From contig BNCN01000003.1 of NCBI GenBank assembly GCA_014656495.1, positions 248,001 through 312,000 on the forward strand: a DNA stretch of 64,000 bases, written 5' to 3'. The notes below the pieces were generated by a model. It worked only from the letters and a program-made list of their open reading frames with translations. It did not search any database and was not told where the DNA came from. Each line of letters begins with the position of its first letter. Positions within the stretch are counted from its first letter, which is position 1. This DNA is from Comamonas sp. KCTC 72670. Lineage in GTDB: Bacteria; Myxococcota; Myxococcia; Myxococcales; Myxococcaceae. Positions 25,773-34,204 of this stretch are shown piece after piece. Both the position numbers and the translations under genes were made by a program.

Positions 25773-25816
25773 TGAGCATCTCCGGCGCGGACAGCCGTGA
25801 GCAGTTTGGCGGCTGA
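25772..25816 (+). pseudogene. Decayed third precursor fragment
   Basis: Starting in the TGATG overlap with the A2 stop, 14 codons read MSISGADSREQFGG before a stop. They repeat the leader/core junction of A2 (ESISGADSCEQFGS) nearly base for base, with TGT changed to CGT (Cys to Arg) and the rest of the core lost. It is best explained as the remains of a tandem duplication of the precursor. The retained in-frame ATG means it could still be translated, but it has no leader. Confidence 0.7.
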
Positions 25817-25824
25817 CGGGCCCA

Positions 25825-25852
25825 GGGGACGGGTCCACCGAGGCCCGTCCCC
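25825..25852 (+). terminator. Hairpin between precursor and transporter genes
   Basis: GGGGACGGG (25825-25833) and CCCGTCCCC (25844-25852) form a perfect 9-bp stem with a ten-base loop, followed by TCTTC. It sits just after the precursor genes and before the export genes. Partial termination or mRNA stabilisation here would give more precursor than transporter message. Confidence 0.6.
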
Positions 25853-25937
25853 TCTTCGCCACCGCGCCGCTGCCCCCATCCGCTAACCTTCACGCCATGC
25901 CACCACGCACGCGCACGCCGCCCCGGGAGCCTCGCGA

Positions 25938-26159
25938 ATGAGCGCCGCTCCAGGCCCCGAAGGCCGTCCGTCCGTCTTCCGCAAGGAGGCTTTGGCGCAC
26001 TCCCAGCGCGTCGTGCAGGACCAGGGCGACCTGCTGCGCATCTCCCCCCGGTGGTCGCGCTGGACCTATGTGCTCCTGTTCGTGTTCGGGTTGACGCTCG
26101 CGCTCGGCATGCTGGCCTGGCCCCACCTCGCGCCGCCGGAAGGGAGCGTCCGCCCATGA
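25938..26159 (+). CDS. HlyD-like membrane stub, 73 aa
   Basis: ATG 25938 has GGGAG eight bases upstream. The peptide has a cytoplasmic head (FRKEALAHSQRVVQDQGDLLRI), one membrane segment (YVLLFVFGLTLALGMLAW), and then stops after PEGSVRP. The head resembles the start of NHLM/bacteriocin-type HlyD adaptor proteins (LFRxEAL...), which normally run to about 400 residues with periplasmic hairpin and lipoyl-like domains. These are absent here. Its stop overlaps the transporter ATG (ATGA), so the pair is translationally coupled. Either it is a truncated, decayed adaptor or a minimal accessory subunit. The intact coupling and ribosome site argue that it is still expressed. Confidence 0.65.
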   Translation: MSAAPGPEGRPSVFRKEALAHSQRVVQDQGDLLRISPRWSRWTYVLLFVFGLTLALGMLAWPHLAPPEGSVRP

Positions 26160-28357
26160 CGGTCGATGCCCCGCGTCCCTCGCGCGGCCGGTGGCGCTTC
26201 GGCTTCCGCAAGCGGGTGCCCGAAGTGCGGCAGATGACGATGACGGACTGTGGCGCGGCTTGCCTCGCCATGGTGCTGGCCTACCACGGCCGGGAGATGC
26301 GCCTGGAGGCGGTGCGCGAGCTGACGGGCCCGGGCCGCGACGGGACCAACGCGAAGGCCTTGAAGAACGCGGCCCAGAAACTGGGCCTGCGCGTCCGCGC
26401 CATCTCCGTGGACCTGGACCGGCTGCCCTATCTGCCCCCCGCCACCATCCTGCACTGGCGCTTCACGCACTACGTCGTCTTCGAGCGGCTGGGCCGCGGC
26501 TGGGTGGAGGTGGTGGACCCGGACCAGGGCCGGCGCCGCGTCTCCCTGGAGCAGTTCAGCCAGTGCTTCACCGGCGTGGCGCTGCTGCTGGAGCCCTCCG
26601 AGGACTTCCAGCCAGGGCGCTCGCGGCGCGGGGCCTACCGCTACCTGGTGCCGCTGATGAAGCGCCAGGCGGGCCTGGTGGCGAAGGTGCTCGCGCTGTC
26701 CGCCGTGCTCCAGGTGCTCACGCTGGCGGTGCCGCTGCTCACGGGCATGGTGGTGGACCGCGTGGTGCCCCGGCAGGACTACTCGCTCATGGGCGTGTTG
26801 TCCGCGGCGCTGGCGGGCGTGGTGCTCTTCGAGCTGCTCACGTCCGGAGTGCGCGGTCAGCTCCTGGCGGAGCTGCGCACGCGCCTGGACGCGCGGATGA
26901 CGCAGGGGCTGCTGGACCACCTGGTGAGCCTGGCCTACCCCTTCTTCCAGCTCCGGCCCGCGGGCGACCTGGTGACGCGGCTGGGCTCGCAGCAGACCAT
27001 CCGCGACCTGCTGTCCACGGGCCTCCTGTCCAGCGCGCTGGATGGCACGCTGGTGCTCGTCTACCTCGGCCTGCTGCTGGCGGCGGACGCGTCCCTGGGG
27101 CTGCTGGTGCTGGGCCTGGGCCTGTTGCAGGTGCTGGTGTTCGCGGTGCCCCGGGCCCGGCAGCGCAGCCAGTTGTCGCGCAGCCTGGACATGGCGGTGC
27201 GCAGCCAGAGCTACCTGATGGCCATGCTGTCCGGCATGCAGACGCTGAAGGCGTTCGGCGTGGAGTCGCGCATGGTGGGCAGCTACGCCAACCTCTACGT
27301 GGACCTGCTCAACGTCGAGCTGGAGCGAGGCCGGCTCACCGCGTGGGTGGACGCGATGACGGGCACGCTGCGCCGCGTGTCCCCGCTGGTGCTGCTGTGC
27401 GTGGGCGCGTGGCGCGTGCTGGACGGCGGGCTGACGCTGGGACAGATGCTGAGCATCAACGCCCTGGCCACCGCGCTGCTGATACCGCTGTCCAACCTGC
27501 TGGGCACCGGCGGGCAGCTCCAGTTCCTGGGCACCTACCTGGAGCGCATCAACGACGTGCTGGACACGCCGCCCGAGCGCGACGCCGCCCACCAGGGCCG
27601 CTCGCCCACGCTGCGCGGCGCCGTCACGCTGGAGGACGTGCACTTCCGCTACAACCCGAACTCCGCCTGGGTGGTGCAAGGCGTGTCGGTGAGCGTCGAG
27701 CCCGGGCAGATGGTGGCGCTCGTGGGCCGCTCCGGCGCGGGCAAGAGCACCCTGGCGCACCTGCTCCTGGGCCTCTACCTGCCCACCGCCGGGCGCGTCC
27801 GCTACGACGGCGCGGAGCTGGGGGAGCTGGACTTGCGCGCGGTGCGCGGCCAACTGGGCGTGGTGCTTCAGGACGCCTCGTTCTTCAACGCGTCGCTGCG
27901 GGAGAACATCACCCTGAGCGACCCGGAGCTGGACATGGAACGCGTGGTGGAGGCCGCGAAGCTGGCGAACATCCACGACGACATCCTGGCCATGCCCATG
28001 CAATACGACACGCCGCTCACCGACCGGGGCCTGTCCCTCTCCGGAGGGCAGCGGCAGCGGCTGGCCCTGGCGCGCGCCCTGGTGCGCAGGCCCGCCATCC
28101 TCCTGCTGGACGAAGCCACCAGCGCGCTGGACGCCACCACGGAGGAGCGCGTGCAGCAGGCGCTGGCCTCGCTGAAGTGCACGCGGGTCGTCATCGCGCA
28201 CCGGCTGAGCACCGTGCGCAACGCGGACACCATCCTCGTCATGGACGGGGGCCGCGTGGTGGAGGTGGGCCGGCACCAGGAGCTGCTGGAGCGACAAGGC
28301 ACCTACGCGGCCCTGGTGAACGCGCAGCGCGAGGAGCGCGCCAAGGCCACGGGCTGA
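26156..28357 (+). CDS. lanT: Peptidase-containing ABC transporter (LanT-type, C39)
   Basis: ATG 26156 overlaps the stub gene and gives 733 residues. The N-terminal C39 peptidase has QMTMTDCGAACLAMV (Cys32), HYVVFE (His105) and VVDPDQGRR (Asp121), a complete catalytic set. Membrane segments span about 165-450. The ATPase domain has GRSGAGKST (Walker A), LSLSGGQRQRLALARAL (signature), ILLLDEATSALD (Walker B) and the H-loop IAHRLST. It should remove the double-Gly leaders of A1 and A2 and export the modified peptides. It closes the lanthipeptide locus. The next gene, an amidase, is 87 bases away and not obviously related. Confidence 0.95.
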   Translation: MTVDAPRPSRGRWRFGFRKRVPEVRQMTMTDCGAACLAMVLAYHGREMRLEAVRELTGPGRDGTNAKALKNAAQKLGLRVRAISVDLDRLPYLPPATILHWRFTHYVVFERLGRGWVEVVDPDQGRRRVSLEQFSQCFTGVALLLEPSEDFQPGRSRRGAYRYLVPLMKRQAGLVAKVLALSAVLQVLTLAVPLLTGMVVDRVVPRQDYSLMGVLSAALAGVVLFELLTSGVRGQLLAELRTRLDARMTQGLLDHLVSLAYPFFQLRPAGDLVTRLGSQQTIRDLLSTGLLSSALDGTLVLVYLGLLLAADASLGLLVLGLGLLQVLVFAVPRARQRSQLSRSLDMAVRSQSYLMAMLSGMQTLKAFGVESRMVGSYANLYVDLLNVELERGRLTAWVDAMTGTLRRVSPLVLLCVGAWRVLDGGLTLGQMLSINALATALLIPLSNLLGTGGQLQFLGTYLERINDVLDTPPERDAAHQGRSPTLRGAVTLEDVHFRYNPNSAWVVQGVSVSVEPGQMVALVGRSGAGKSTLAHLLLGLYLPTAGRVRYDGAELGELDLRAVRGQLGVVLQDASFFNASLRENITLSDPELDMERVVEAAKLANIHDDILAMPMQYDTPLTDRGLSLSGGQRQRLALARALVRRPAILLLDEATSALDATTEERVQQALASLKCTRVVIAHRLSTVRNADTILVMDGGRVVEVGRHQELLERQGTYAALVNAQREERAKATG

Positions 28358-28444
28358 GCCACGGCCCACACGCCCACTGAATCCTGGTTATCCTGCTTCC
28401 CGCGCCCGGACCGCCGCATCCCCTCCGGCGCTCGCGAGGCCTGC

Positions 28445-29890
28445 ATGAACCTGGATGACTACAGCCGCTTTGACGCAGTGGGATTGGCGGAGCTGGTACG
28501 GCGAAAGGAAGTCTCTCCGGAGGAGCTGCTGCGCGTGGCCGTGGACGCCATCCAGCGCGTCAACCCCGCCATCAACGCCGTCATCGACACGCGCGACGCG
28601 CAGGCGCGCGAAGCCTTGAAGCAGGGCCTCCCGGACGGCCCCTTTCGAGGCGTTCCCTTCCTCATCAAGGACATCGGCGTGCATGCCGAAGGCGTCCCCA
28701 CGGAGTTCGGGAGCCGGCTGACGCAAGGGACGGTGTTCCCCTATGACAGCGCGCTGATGGCGCGCTACCGGCGCGCGGGGCTCGTCTTGCTGGGCCGGAC
28801 GAACACGCCCGAGTTCGGCAACAACGCCTCCACGGAGCCGCTCGTCCGTGGCCCCACGCGCAACCCCTGGAACCTGGAGCGCAGCCCGGGAGGCTCCAGC
28901 GGGGGCTCGGCGGCGGCGGTGGCGGCGGGCATCCTTCCCATGGCCCACGGCAACGACGGTGGTGGCTCCCTGCGCATCCCCGCGTCCCTCTGCGGCGTCT
29001 TCGCCATGAAGCCCACCCGGGGCCGCAACTCCCTGGGACCGAACGCGGGCGACCTCATCTGCGGCATGGGCGCCGAGCACGTGCTGTCGCGCACCGTCCG
29101 CGACAGCGCGGCGGCCCTGGACGCCACCCAGGGCCCCGAGGCGGGAGACCCCTACTACGCGCCGCCCCCACCGCGCCCGTACCTGGAGGAGGTGAGCCAC
29201 GCGCCACGCCGGCTGCGCATCGCGCTGGTGACCGCGTCCCCCATGGGCGGGCCCGTCAGTCCGGAGTGCGTGGAGGCCGCACGGCGGGCGGCGCGCCTGT
29301 GCGAGGAGCTGGGCCATGACGTCACCGAGGCCCCCTTGCCCCACGACGGACGCCTGCTGCACGAGGCCGTCGTCACCGCGTGGTCCGCGAGCCTGGCGTC
29401 GCTCGTGGCCATGATCGCGCACCACTCCGGGAAGGAGGCCGGGCCCGAGCTGCTTGAAGCCACCACGTGGGCGGCGGTGCGCCACGGACAGACGCTGTCG
29501 GCCACGGAGCTGCAACGCGCGCTGGGCGTCTTCAACTTCGTGTCGCGGCAGGTGGGGCGCTTCTTCGAGCAGTACGACGTGGTGCTGTCCCCCACGGTGG
29601 CCGCGCCGCCTTTCCCGCTGGGCCTGCTGGACGCCAACGCGCCACGGTCCGCCCGGGAGTGGTACGACCACGCGTTCGGCCACTGCCCCTTCACCGCGGT
29701 GTTCAACGTCACCGGCCAGCCCGCCATGTCCGTGCCGCTGCATTGGAGCGAGGACGGCCTGCCCATCGGCGTCCAGTTCGCCGGCCGCTATGCCGACGAG
29801 GCCACCTTGTTCCAGCTCGCGGGGCAGCTCGAGCAGGCGCGGCCCTGGGCCCAGCGGCGGCCACCGGTGCACGTCACCCGGCCCGTGTAG
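28445..29890 (+). CDS. Amidase (amidase-signature family)
   Basis: The 481-residue enzyme carries the full amidase signature: catalytic Lys in [13 protein letters not shown] (near residue 79) and the glycine/serine-rich [16 protein letters not shown]. The [13 protein letters not shown] segment supplies the nucleophile and cis-Ser. It ends with the usual [19 protein letters not shown]. The family hydrolyses amides, including GatA, acetamidase and fatty-acid amide hydrolases. There are no GatB/C partners nearby, so it is a stand-alone amidase of unknown substrate. No signal peptide is present. A link to the lanthipeptide locus is possible by position only. Confidence 0.9.
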   Translation: MNLDDYSRFDAVGLAELVRRKEVSPEELLRVAVDAIQRVNPAINAVIDTRDAQAREALKQGLPDGPFRGVPFLIKDIGVHAEGVPTEFGSRLTQGTVFPYDSALMARYRRAGLVLLGRTNTPEFGNNASTEPLVRGPTRNPWNLERSPGGSSGGSAAAVAAGILPMAHGNDGGGSLRIPASLCGVFAMKPTRGRNSLGPNAGDLICGMGAEHVLSRTVRDSAAALDATQGPEAGDPYYAPPPPRPYLEEVSHAPRRLRIALVTASPMGGPVSPECVEAARRAARLCEELGHDVTEAPLPHDGRLLHEAVVTAWSASLASLVAMIAHHSGKEAGPELLEATTWAAVRHGQTLSATELQRALGVFNFVSRQVGRFFEQYDVVLSPTVAAPPFPLGLLDANAPRSAREWYDHAFGHCPFTAVFNVTGQPAMSVPLHWSEDGLPIGVQFAGRYADEATLFQLAGQLEQARPWAQRRPPVHVTRPV

Positions 29891-29904
29891 CCGCCTTGAA
29901 ACAA

Positions 29905-29937
29905 ACGGTGGGCCCTCGACGCGCGAAGGCCCACCGT
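29905..29937. terminator. Bidirectional 10-bp hairpin
   Basis: ACGGTGGGCC (29905-29914) pairs perfectly with GGCCCACCGT (29928-29937). It is centred between the amidase stop and the stop of the opposing lipoprotein gene. An A-rich left flank gives U residues for the reverse-strand transcript. Confidence 0.7.
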
Positions 29938-29949
29938 GGCGACACCCGC

Positions 29950-31173
29950 TCAGTCGTAGCGGCTGGTGAGCTTCACCTTCCAGGCGCGGAGCGTGCCGCT
30001 GCCCACGCCGGTCGGGTTGACGATGTGCAGCTTCCACAGGCCGTTGATGACGCCATCACGCGGGATGCCCCGGTTCACGACGATGCGCGAGGGCACGGTG
30101 CCCTCGTTCGGGCCGTCCCACAGCAGCGCCGTCTCGCCACCCGGGTCCTCCAGTGTCAGCACCAGCCGGTGCGACGCGGTGTGGACGATGTCCAGCTCCA
30201 CGCTGATGTCCATGGGCACCGTGGCCAGGCCCACCACCGCGGTGGAGGACGTCCGCAGCTGCGTGTTGGCCTGGAGGCGCAGGTCGGCGTACTCGGTGAA
30301 CGTCGCCCCCTTCCACGCGGGCGCGCAGAAGCCCTCCACCCAGCCCGAATCCAGGCCAATGCAGATGAGCTTCGAGGACGGGCACGCGACGAAGCGCGAG
30401 CACACGTCGCCGTCGCCCGGGATGGGGTGGGTGTCGATGCAGCGGCCATAGGGGCTGGAGCCGTCACCCGGCCGGCCCTCGCAGTGGAGCCCCGTCTGAC
30501 ACGTGCCCGGGCCCGTGCAGGGGTCACCTTCGGCGGCCAGCTGCGTGTACGCCTTGAGCGCGCCGAGCGCGGCCGCGTTCATGTTCGTCAGCCGCGCCAG
30601 CTGCACGATGTGGAGGATGGGGCGCGCCGCGACGATGCTCGCCACCGCGGCCGCGGGAACCCCCGCGACCGTCTGCAGCGTCGCCGCGCTCTCCGTGTTC
30701 GCCGCCTGGATGGCGCGGCGGGCCTCGGCGAAGTTGAACGCCACGCCGTGGAAGGTCCCCACGTGGCCGTCCACCGGCATCTCCACGCGGCCCGTGCCCT
30801 TCGCGTACAGCTCCAGGGCCGCGAGCGCCGCGGGCCCCACCTGCGGCACCGCGTCCACCTGCTCGATGCTGTAGAAGCGCCGGTCGTCCCACGTGCGGAG
30901 GACGCCGTCCGGGCCCGCGCGGTAGTTGATGAGCGCCTGCGCCGCCAGGGCGTTCAGGGGCACTTCGACGTCCAGTTGCTGGAAGGAGACGGAGTAGTCG
31001 TTGAGGACGGCCAGCACGCCCTCCGCGGCGGGCGTGCCGGTGGCCAGCGCCTGGGTCTGCGTCGCGAGCACGACGGCCTCGGAGGGGGTGTCCGAGGACG
31101 GCGGCACACCGCAGCTGATGAGAGCTGGGAGTACCGAGGATAGCGTCACAGCCAAGGGAAGTTTGAAGTTCAT
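29950..31173 (-). CDS. Lipoprotein with helix-hairpin-helix-like region and C-terminal P-domain
   Basis: I chose ATG 31171-31173 (MNFKLPLAVTLSSVLPALISCG) because it gives a lipobox LISC; the open frame continues upstream without a signal. The 407-residue protein has two helix-hairpin-helix/ComEA-like units (about 45-200: VLAVLNDYSVSFQQLD, QVDAVPQVGPAALAAL, LQTVAGVPAAAVASI). A Cys-rich stretch follows (about 225-285, TCQTGLHCEG ... CSRFVACPSSKLIC). The C-terminal beta-sandwich (about 295-407, DISVELDIVHTASHRLVLTL ... GLWKLHIVNPTGVGSGTL) resembles the proprotein-convertase P-domain. The combination suggests an extracellular binding protein. A relative lies at 51788. Confidence 0.72.
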   Translation of the reverse strand: MNFKLPLAVTLSSVLPALISCGVPPSSDTPSEAVVLATQTQALATGTPAAEGVLAVLNDYSVSFQQLDVEVPLNALAAQALINYRAGPDGVLRTWDDRRFYSIEQVDAVPQVGPAALAALELYAKGTGRVEMPVDGHVGTFHGVAFNFAEARRAIQAANTESAATLQTVAGVPAAAVASIVAARPILHIVQLARLTNMNAAALGALKAYTQLAAEGDPCTGPGTCQTGLHCEGRPGDGSSPYGRCIDTHPIPGDGDVCSRFVACPSSKLICIGLDSGWVEGFCAPAWKGATFTEYADLRLQANTQLRTSSTAVVGLATVPMDISVELDIVHTASHRLVLTLEDPGGETALLWDGPNEGTVPSRIVVNRGIPRDGVINGLWKLHIVNPTGVGSGTLRAWKVKLTSRYD

Positions 31174-31285
31174 GCGCCCCCCTGTAGCGCAAGACGTGTC
31201 CGCCGCCCAGGGTGTCACTTCGACGTGACGCCGCGTGCTGGAAGCCGTGGGGAATACGCCCACCTCCGTGGCAGTCTTGCGCGCC

Positions 31286-33100
31286 ATGCGAATCCCCCAC
31301 GCGCTCTCCCTGGGTGCCGCCGCGCTGCTCGCGCTGTCGGCCCAGGCCGCCTCCCCCGGCCGCCCCACCCCCTCGCTGCCCCCGGGCTACTGGCCCGAGG
31401 AGAAGGTGACGGAAATCCTCGCCAAGACGCAGGAGGTGCGCCTGGCGCCGGACCTGTCACGTCTCACGCCGGACGAGCAGGCGGCGGTGAAGGACCTGCT
31501 GGAGGCGGGCGCCATCTTCCAGGGGCTCTATGAGTCCTCGCGCCACCATCAGGCGCTCCCCGCCCACGCGAAGCTGGTCGCGCTGGACAAGAAGCTGGGA
31601 GGCCCCAAGCGCACGCAGGACCTGCTCGCGCTGTACACGCTCTACCAGGGCCCCATCGCCAGCACGCTGACGAACGCGCGCGAGCCCTTCCTGCCGGTGG
31701 ACGCGCAGGTGGCGGCGCGCAACGTCTACCCGGTGGATGTCACGCGGGCGGAGATCGACGCGTTCCTCGCGGCCCACCCCGGCGAGCGCGAGACGCTGCT
31801 GAGCGAGAAGACGGTGGTCCGCCGCGCCACGGCGGCGAACCTGCGCCAGGACGTGAAGGTCCTCCAGACGCACCCGGTGCTGGACACGCTGCACCCCGGC
31901 CTGCGTCAGTCGCTCCAGGCCCAGGCGAAGAAGCCGGACGCCAAGGCGTTCTACGCGGTGCCGTACGCGGTGGCCTACGGCCCGGAGCTGGTGAAGGCCT
32001 ACGGGCACATCATGCGCGCGGCGGACCGGCTGGCCCCCACCGACGCGGAGCTGGCCCGCTACCTGCGCAACCGCGCCCGTGACTTGCTCAGCAACGACTA
32101 CGAGAGCGGCGACGCGGCCTGGGTGACGGGGCGCTTCCAGAAGCTCAACGTGCAGCTCGGCGCCTATGAGACGTATGACGACGCGCTCTATGGCGTGAAG
32201 GCCTTCCACAGCCTGTCGGTGCTGCTGAGCAACGAGCCGGCCACGCAGGAGCTGCGCAAGCGCCTGGGCGGACTCCAGGCGGTGGAGGACGCGCTGCCCT
32301 ACGCCGCGAAGAAGCGCGTGCGCGAGGACATCCCGGTGGGCGTCTACGAAGTCATCGCGGACTTCGGCCAGTCGCGCGGCACCAACACCGCGAGCATCCT
32401 CCCCAACGACCCGCTCGCCGCCCGCCGGTATGGCCGCACCATCCTGCTGCGGGAGAACATCATGCGGAACCCGGAGCTCTTCGCCTCCGACGAACGCATC
32501 TGGCGCGCCGCGGTGACGGAGGCCCACGCCAAGGAGCTGGTCCCCGAAGGCAACTTCCAGCGCACGCTGTGGCACGAGGTGGGCCACTACCTGGGGCCGG
32601 ACCGCGACCAGAAGGGCCGCTCGCTGGACGTGGCGCTCGAGGACTACGCGGGCGCCATGGAGGAGATGAAGGCGGACCTGGTGAGCCTCTTCTCGCTCCA
32701 TGACTTCCACAAGAAGGGCACGTTGGACGCCGCGGGCCTGCGCGCGGTGCAGGCGTCTGGCATCCGCCGCACGCTCCAGAACGTGCGCCCGCGCGAGGAC
32801 CAGCCCTACCAGCGCATGCAGTTGGTGCAGTTCAACTGGTTCCTGGAGCACGGCCTCATCCAGGCCGACCCGCAGACGGCGCGGCTGAGCATCCACTACG
32901 ACAAGTACCCGGCCGTGGTGACGAAGCTGCTGGAGCAGGTCCTCGCGCTCCAGCACGGGGGCGACAAGGCCGCCACCGCCGCGTTCTTCCAGAAGTGGAG
33001 CACCTGGACGCCCGAGCTTCACGACAAGCTCGCCGCTCGCATCCGCGAGGCCCAGGGCGCCCGCTACCGCATGGTCCGCTACGGCGCGCTGGGGGACTGA
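31286..33100 (+). CDS. Exported M49-like (dipeptidyl-peptidase III-type) metallopeptidase
   Basis: ATG 31286 starts a signal peptide (MRIPHALSLGAAALLALSAQA) in a 604-residue protein. The zinc site reads LWHEVGHYLG followed about 30 residues later by MEEMKADLVSLF, matching the M49 pattern of HExxH plus EE(x)2-(A/x)(E/D). Classical DPP III has the hexapeptide HExxGH, while a few bacterial members have a pentapeptide as here. Upstream text (PDAKAFYAVPYAVAYGPELVKA, DYESGDAAWVTG) also fits the family. It probably removes dipeptides from oligopeptides in the periplasm. It is divergent from the P-domain lipoprotein, with 112 bases between starts. Confidence 0.8.
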   Translation: MRIPHALSLGAAALLALSAQAASPGRPTPSLPPGYWPEEKVTEILAKTQEVRLAPDLSRLTPDEQAAVKDLLEAGAIFQGLYESSRHHQALPAHAKLVALDKKLGGPKRTQDLLALYTLYQGPIASTLTNAREPFLPVDAQVAARNVYPVDVTRAEIDAFLAAHPGERETLLSEKTVVRRATAANLRQDVKVLQTHPVLDTLHPGLRQSLQAQAKKPDAKAFYAVPYAVAYGPELVKAYGHIMRAADRLAPTDAELARYLRNRARDLLSNDYESGDAAWVTGRFQKLNVQLGAYETYDDALYGVKAFHSLSVLLSNEPATQELRKRLGGLQAVEDALPYAAKKRVREDIPVGVYEVIADFGQSRGTNTASILPNDPLAARRYGRTILLRENIMRNPELFASDERIWRAAVTEAHAKELVPEGNFQRTLWHEVGHYLGPDRDQKGRSLDVALEDYAGAMEEMKADLVSLFSLHDFHKKGTLDAAGLRAVQASGIRRTLQNVRPREDQPYQRMQLVQFNWFLEHGLIQADPQTARLSIHYDKYPAVVTKLLEQVLALQHGGDKAATAAFFQKWSTWTPELHDKLAARIREAQGARYRMVRYGALGD

Positions 33101-33113
33101 ACCCCGCCCGGAC

Positions 33114-33140
33114 GGCTCCCGTGTAGCAGACGCGGGAGCC
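33114..33140 (+). terminator. Terminator hairpin after the M49-like gene
   Basis: GGCTCCCG (33114-33121) pairs with CGGGAGCC (33133-33140) over an 11-base loop, 14 bases after the stop of the metallopeptidase gene. Confidence 0.55.
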
Positions 33141-33253
33141 GGAGCGAAGCCCTTCGGGACGAAGTGCCCCCGGGGACAAGGCGTGTCAGGCCCCGAAAAT
33201 GCCCGCGTCGGAGGTGCCCCCCATCACCTCCACCCTTGCAGCGAGGCTTCTGG

Positions 33254-34138
33254 ATGCCAGGCTCCCGACGTCCGTCTCTTGCGCGCGCCATCCTCTTCGG
33301 CCGGAACCCGTCCCAGGACGACCCCTTCGACGTGGAGGCCGACGCGGCCGATGCGTTGGGCGTCGACGCCTACCAGGTGGACCTCCAGGCCCTGCTCTCC
33401 GGCAACCCCGAGCAGGCCGTCTCCACCCTGCCCCAGCGCGGCCGGCTCCCCCTCCTCTATCGCGGCTGGATGCTGACGGAGGAGGAGTACACCGCGCTGG
33501 ACGAAGCGGTGTCCGCCCTGGGGCACCGCCTCACCACGACGCCCGAGCAGTACGCCGCGGCGCTCTACCTGCCCCACTGGTACCCGCGCCTGTCCCGCTA
33601 CACCGCCCGCAGCGTGTGGACGGAGGGCACCGACGCGGCGGAGGCGTGGCATGCCGCCCAGGCGCTGGGCCCGCAGCCCTGGCTGGTGAAGGACCACGTG
33701 AAGTCCGCCAAGGAGCGCTGGGACGACGCCTGCTTCATCCCCGCGGGCACGACGCAGGCCCGCTTCGAGCAGATCTGCGCCAACCTCGTGGACGAACGCG
33801 GGGAGCGCTTCGAGCGCGGGCTCGTCGTCCGCAAGTTCCTCCCCTTCAAGGAATACGGCCGCACGCCCGCGGGCCCGGCGCACCTGGAGTTCCGCCTCTT
33901 CTTCGGGAACGGGCGGCTCCTCGCCGCCGAGCCGTACCATGAGTTCGACGTCGACGTGCCGGACTTCACCGGCTTCGAGCCGCTCGCGCGCCGCATCGAC
34001 TCGCCCTTCCTCACCCTGGACGTGGCCATGCTCCAGGAAGGCGGCTGGGCCGTGGTCGAGGTGAACGACGGCGGCGTCTCCGGGCTGCCCCCGGGGCTGG
34101 ATCCGCGCACGCTCTTCGAAGCCCTCCTGGACCGATAG
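33254..34138 (+). CDS. ATP-grasp domain protein (DUF4343-like)
   Basis: I chose ATG 33254 (MPGSRRPSLARAILFGRNP), giving 294 residues. The longer frame upstream is Pro/Arg-rich and reads like shadow sequence. Motifs include LLYRGWMLTEEEY near the start and PWLVKDHVKSAKERWDDACFI in the middle (ATP-grasp Lys). Later come LVVRKFLPFKEYG, HLEFRLFFGNGRLL and the terminal VVEVNDGGVSGLPP, where E-x-N-D supplies the metal ligands. ATP-grasp enzymes ligate carboxylates to amines or thiols. DUF4343-type members are often stand-alone with unknown substrates. It is flanked by terminators on both sides, so it is probably monocistronic. Confidence 0.8.
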   Translation: MPGSRRPSLARAILFGRNPSQDDPFDVEADAADALGVDAYQVDLQALLSGNPEQAVSTLPQRGRLPLLYRGWMLTEEEYTALDEAVSALGHRLTTTPEQYAAALYLPHWYPRLSRYTARSVWTEGTDAAEAWHAAQALGPQPWLVKDHVKSAKERWDDACFIPAGTTQARFEQICANLVDERGERFERGLVVRKFLPFKEYGRTPAGPAHLEFRLFFGNGRLLAAEPYHEFDVDVPDFTGFEPLARRIDSPFLTLDVAMLQEGGWAVVEVNDGGVSGLPPGLDPRTLFEALLDR

Positions 34139-34152
34139 ACGCCCAGCGTCGG

Positions 34153-34188
34153 ACGGCGCGCGCCCGGAGCCTCCGAGGCGCGCGCCGT
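34153..34188. terminator. Perfect 12-bp bidirectional hairpin
   Basis: ACGGCGCGCGCC (34153-34164) and GGCGCGCGCCGT (34177-34188) pair without mismatch over a 12-base loop, between convergent stops at 34138 and 34205. Confidence 0.75.
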
Positions 34189-34204
34189 TCACGCATCGCG
34201 AGAC

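Noticed and set aside
25897..25941. 14-codon frame overlapping the HlyD-like stub start
   Set aside because: No Shine-Dalgarno sequence and low-complexity Pro/Arg content.
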